Shown here: positions 7,025 through 8,720 of the stretch, one piece after another
How the letters are laid out: each line of letters opens with the position of its first letter
How positions within the stretch are numbered: position 1 is the stretch's first letter
Assembly (NCBI GenBank): GCA_002428015.1
Contig: DIZW01000003.1
Location: 1 to 8,720, forward strand
Reading direction: 5' to 3'
DNA from: Oxalobacteraceae bacterium UBA6018
GTDB lineage: Bacteria; Pseudomonadota; Gammaproteobacteria; Burkholderiales; Burkholderiaceae_D
DNA: 8,720 nucleotides
Program-made: the position numbers and the translations under genes
Notes under the pieces: generated by a model
Database searches by the model: none
The model's input: only the letters and a program-made list of their open reading frames with translations
What the model was told of the DNA's origin: nothing

Positions 7025-7921
7025 TCAAGCCGGTGGAATGAGCAGGTTGCCGCCCAGGCGCAGCAGGAAGCCGCCGCTGCTGCGGTCCCAGGGCGTGAAG
7101 CGCGGCAGCTCGAACGGGTCGGTGTCGGGCCGCGCCGCGCCCCAGGCGCTGGTGACGGCGGCGTCGAATCCCTGCGAGCGCAGCATGTTGGCGTGGCGCT
7201 TCTCGAAGTCGCGTCCCGGACGGCCGCTGGGGTAGGCGAACAGGCGCACCGGCGCCTGGATGACATCTTCCAGCCGCGCGCGCCCGGCCGCGATCTCGGC
7301 GCGCGCTTCGGCGTTGGAGAGCGCGGCCAGCACCGCGTGGCTGACCGGATGGGCGCCGATGTCCATGCCGGCGCGGTGCAAGGCGAGCAGCTGGTCGGGG
7401 CACAGCATGCTGGGGGAGGCACGCCGCGCCAGCATGGCCACGCGCTGCATGCGTTCGCGTTGCGGCAGCGCGGCCAGGGTTTCGAGCAGCATGTCGATCA
7501 CCGCGCGGCGGCGCTGCGGACAGGCGATGTCGTAGCTGCCGAAGCCGCAGCGGCCCAGGTTCAGGCGTTCGCCGGGCGCCTCGCGCACGGCGTCGATAAC
7601 GACGTCGCTCCACAGGCTGCCGCCGTCGAGAAAGCCGCTGGCGACGAAGAACGTGGCCGGCACCCGGTAGCGCTGCAGCAGCGGCAGGGCCACGTCGGCG
7701 CTGTCGGCGTAGCCGTCGTCGAAGGTGATGCAGGCGGCGCGGCTGGGCAGGGTGCGCGCGCGCAGCTGGCGCACGGCGACGGCCAGCGGCAGCACCTGGA
7801 ACCAGCGCGTGAGCAGGCGCAGATGCTGCTCGAAGCGGCGCGCGTCCACACGCTCAGGAAACAGGGCGTCGGGACGGGCCACGACGCGGTGGTAGATCAG
7901 GATGGAGAGCGGCAGCTGCAT
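7025..7921 (-). CDS. Polysaccharide deacetylase, NodB/CE4 family
   Basis: 298 aa. ATG at 7921-7919, preceded by GAGG 9 nt upstream. The NodB domain starts almost at once (LSILIYHRV, 5-13). Motif 1 TFDDGY (66-71) gives the catalytic base and metal Asp (D68/D69); motif 2 is HPVSH (191-195), supplying metal ligands H191 and H195; motif 3 region FAYPSGRPGRDF (228-239) follows; a late LPRFTP (272-277) is typical of this EPS-associated subgroup. CE4 enzymes remove N- or O-acetyl groups from sugars, here presumably from the exopolysaccharide or a lipid-linked precursor. No signal peptide is visible, pointing to cytoplasmic action, unlike many secreted CE4 enzymes. It is not the longer XrtA-specific deacetylase with a DUF3473 tail (TIGR03006, recalled). 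Second gene after the glycosyltransferase, 11 nt downstream, so almost certainly co-transcribed. Confidence 0.92.
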   Translation of the reverse strand: MQLPLSILIYHRVVARPDALFPERVDARRFEQHLRLLTRWFQVLPLAVAVRQLRARTLPSRAACITFDDGYADSADVALPLLQRYRVPATFFVASGFLDGGSLWSDVVIDAVREAPGERLNLGRCGFGSYDIACPQRRRAVIDMLLETLAALPQRERMQRVAMLARRASPSMLCPDQLLALHRAGMDIGAHPVSHAVLAALSNAEARAEIAAGRARLEDVIQAPVRLFAYPSGRPGRDFEKRHANMLRSQGFDAAVTSAWGAARPDTDPFELPRFTPWDRSSGGFLLRLGGNLLIPPA

Positions 7922-7932
7922 CGGCGCTCGCC

Positions 7933-8720
7933 TCAGGCCGGGCTGACGCCGCGCGTGCAGGGCGGGCGGTCGGGCCGGGTGAGGGCGTCGTACACCGCGA
8001 CGTAGTTGCGCGCCATCTCGGGCAGGCTGTGGCGCGCGATTACCCGGCTGCGCGCGCGCATGCCGTGGCGCGCCGCCATTTCGGGAATCCGGCAGTAGTC
8101 GGCGATGGCGGCGGCCATCAGCTCGGGGGCGCGCGGCGGCACCAGGATGCCGGTGAAGCCGGAATGTACCAGCGTCGCGTTGCCGCCCACCGCGGTGGCC
8201 ACCACCGGCAGGCCGGTTGCCATCGCCTCAAGGATGCTGTTGGAGCTCGCCTCGGCCAGCGAGGGCAGCACGAATACGTCCATGGCGCGCAGCAGCTGGG
8301 CGATGTCGATGCGCTCGCCCGGCAGCCAGGCGCGGTGCGAGGCGCCGGCGCGGGTGAGCATGTCCAGGCATTCGGCGCGCTTGGGGCCGTCGCCGGCGAT
8401 GATCAGGCGCATGCGCTGGTGGGCCGGGTGGGGCGAGGCGATCAGGCGCAGGAAGGCTTCGACCAGGGTGGCGTAGTCCTTGGCCTCGTCCATGCGGCCG
8501 ACGCTGCCGATGACGAAGGCGTTGTCCTGCATGAAGCCGGCCGGTCCGACCGCCGCCGGCGGCCCCAGGCGCGGATGGAACTGGATGCTGTCGACGCCGT
8601 TGGAGATCTGCGAGACGCGGCCCGGCTCGGCCCCGACGCTGTCGATGAGCCAGTGTTCGAGGTCGACGCTGACGGCGATGAAGTGGCCGATCAGGGGCCG
8701 CAGCAGGCGCCGCAGCAGCT
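7933..8720 (-). CDS. GT4 glycosyltransferase, PEP-CTERM/EpsH1 (XrtA) system-associated (5' partial)
   Basis: The frame is open to the window edge, so the visible 261 residues are the C-terminal part and the N-terminal acceptor domain is outside. An internal ATG at 8532 is not the start: homology continues upstream, with RRLLRPLIGHFIAVSVDLE and the ISNGVDSIQFHPR segment that opens the C-terminal GT-B domain. Further motifs are IGSVGRMDEAKDY, LIIAGDGPKR, WLPGERIDIAQLLRAMDVFV and the EX7E donor-site motif within LPSLAEASSNSILEAMATGL. The overall pattern fits sugar transferase stp2 of PEP-CTERM/EpsH1 systems (TIGR03088, recalled). It would transfer a nucleotide-activated sugar to a lipid-linked EPS intermediate on the cytoplasmic face; the sugar is unknown. 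First visible gene of the minus-strand operon with the deacetylase. Confidence 0.92.
   Translation of the reverse strand, partial: LLRRLLRPLIGHFIAVSVDLEHWLIDSVGAEPGRVSQISNGVDSIQFHPRLGPPAAVGPAGFMQDNAFVIGSVGRMDEAKDYATLVEAFLRLIASPHPAHQRMRLIIAGDGPKRAECLDMLTRAGASHRAWLPGERIDIAQLLRAMDVFVLPSLAEASSNSILEAMATGLPVVATAVGGNATLVHSGFTGILVPPRAPELMAAAIADYCRIPEMAARHGMRARSRVIARHSLPEMARNYVAVYDALTRPDRPPCTRGVSPA

Noticed and set aside
7193..8005. 270-aa plus-strand frame across the deacetylase and glycosyltransferase
   Set aside because: Covers the boundary of two well-supported minus-strand genes and has repetitive Gln/Ala/Gly composition.
1..8720. CRISPR array, tRNA/rRNA, insertion sequence or attachment site
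   Set aside because: No regularly spaced direct repeats, no cloverleaf-like segment, no transposase frame and no paired terminal inverted repeats were seen.

Overview
This window reads as part of a high-GC Gram-negative (betaproteobacterial) chromosome. The family mix and the CTG/CGC-rich codon use suggest an Oxalobacteraceae-like organism (Massilia/Duganella/Janthinobacterium type); that placement is inference from memory, not a search. Most of the window is an accessory segment of an exosortase A (XrtA/EpsH1, PEP-CTERM) exopolysaccharide locus. The exosortase, the PEP-CTERM substrates, the acyl carrier protein, the PLP decarboxylase and the chain-export genes usually found with it are not in view.

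Layout. (1) 2-2491, plus strand: a 5'-truncated open frame joining a hybrid histidine kinase (end of DHp, HATPase, one receiver) to a complete PrsR-type response regulator (receiver, sigma-54 AAA+ ATPase, Fis-like HTH). (2) 2505-4144, minus strand: two alpha/beta hydrolases of the paired exosortase-A-associated types 2 and 1, overlapping as TAATG. (3) 4145-4429: a divergent promoter region. (4) 4430-6774, plus strand: the exosortase-A-associated AMP-forming acyl-CoA ligase and a SAM methyltransferase, overlapping as GTGA. (5) 6775-7024: a non-coding gap between converging genes. (6) 7025-8720, minus strand: a PEP-CTERM/EpsH1-type GT4 glycosyltransferase (5' end outside the window) followed 11 nt later by a NodB-family polysaccharide deacetylase.

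How the parts fit (family knowledge plus inference): PrsR-type regulators switch on sigma-54 promoters of PEP-CTERM/exopolysaccharide genes. The glycosyltransferase and deacetylase would build and trim the polysaccharide. The ligase, the two hydrolases and probably the methyltransferase would make or handle an activated acyl group whose identity is unknown.

The observation most worth checking is the join near 1142-1177. Leucine and arginine codon use changes there, no start codon for a separate PrsR is left, and the kinase part does not resemble PrsK, the expected partner. It is either a real kinase-to-sigma-54-activator fusion or an assembly/recombination chimera formed at the conserved receiver motif LLVIEDD. 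The second is the atypical nucleophile elbows of both hydrolases (Asp in one, Arg in the other, instead of Ser).
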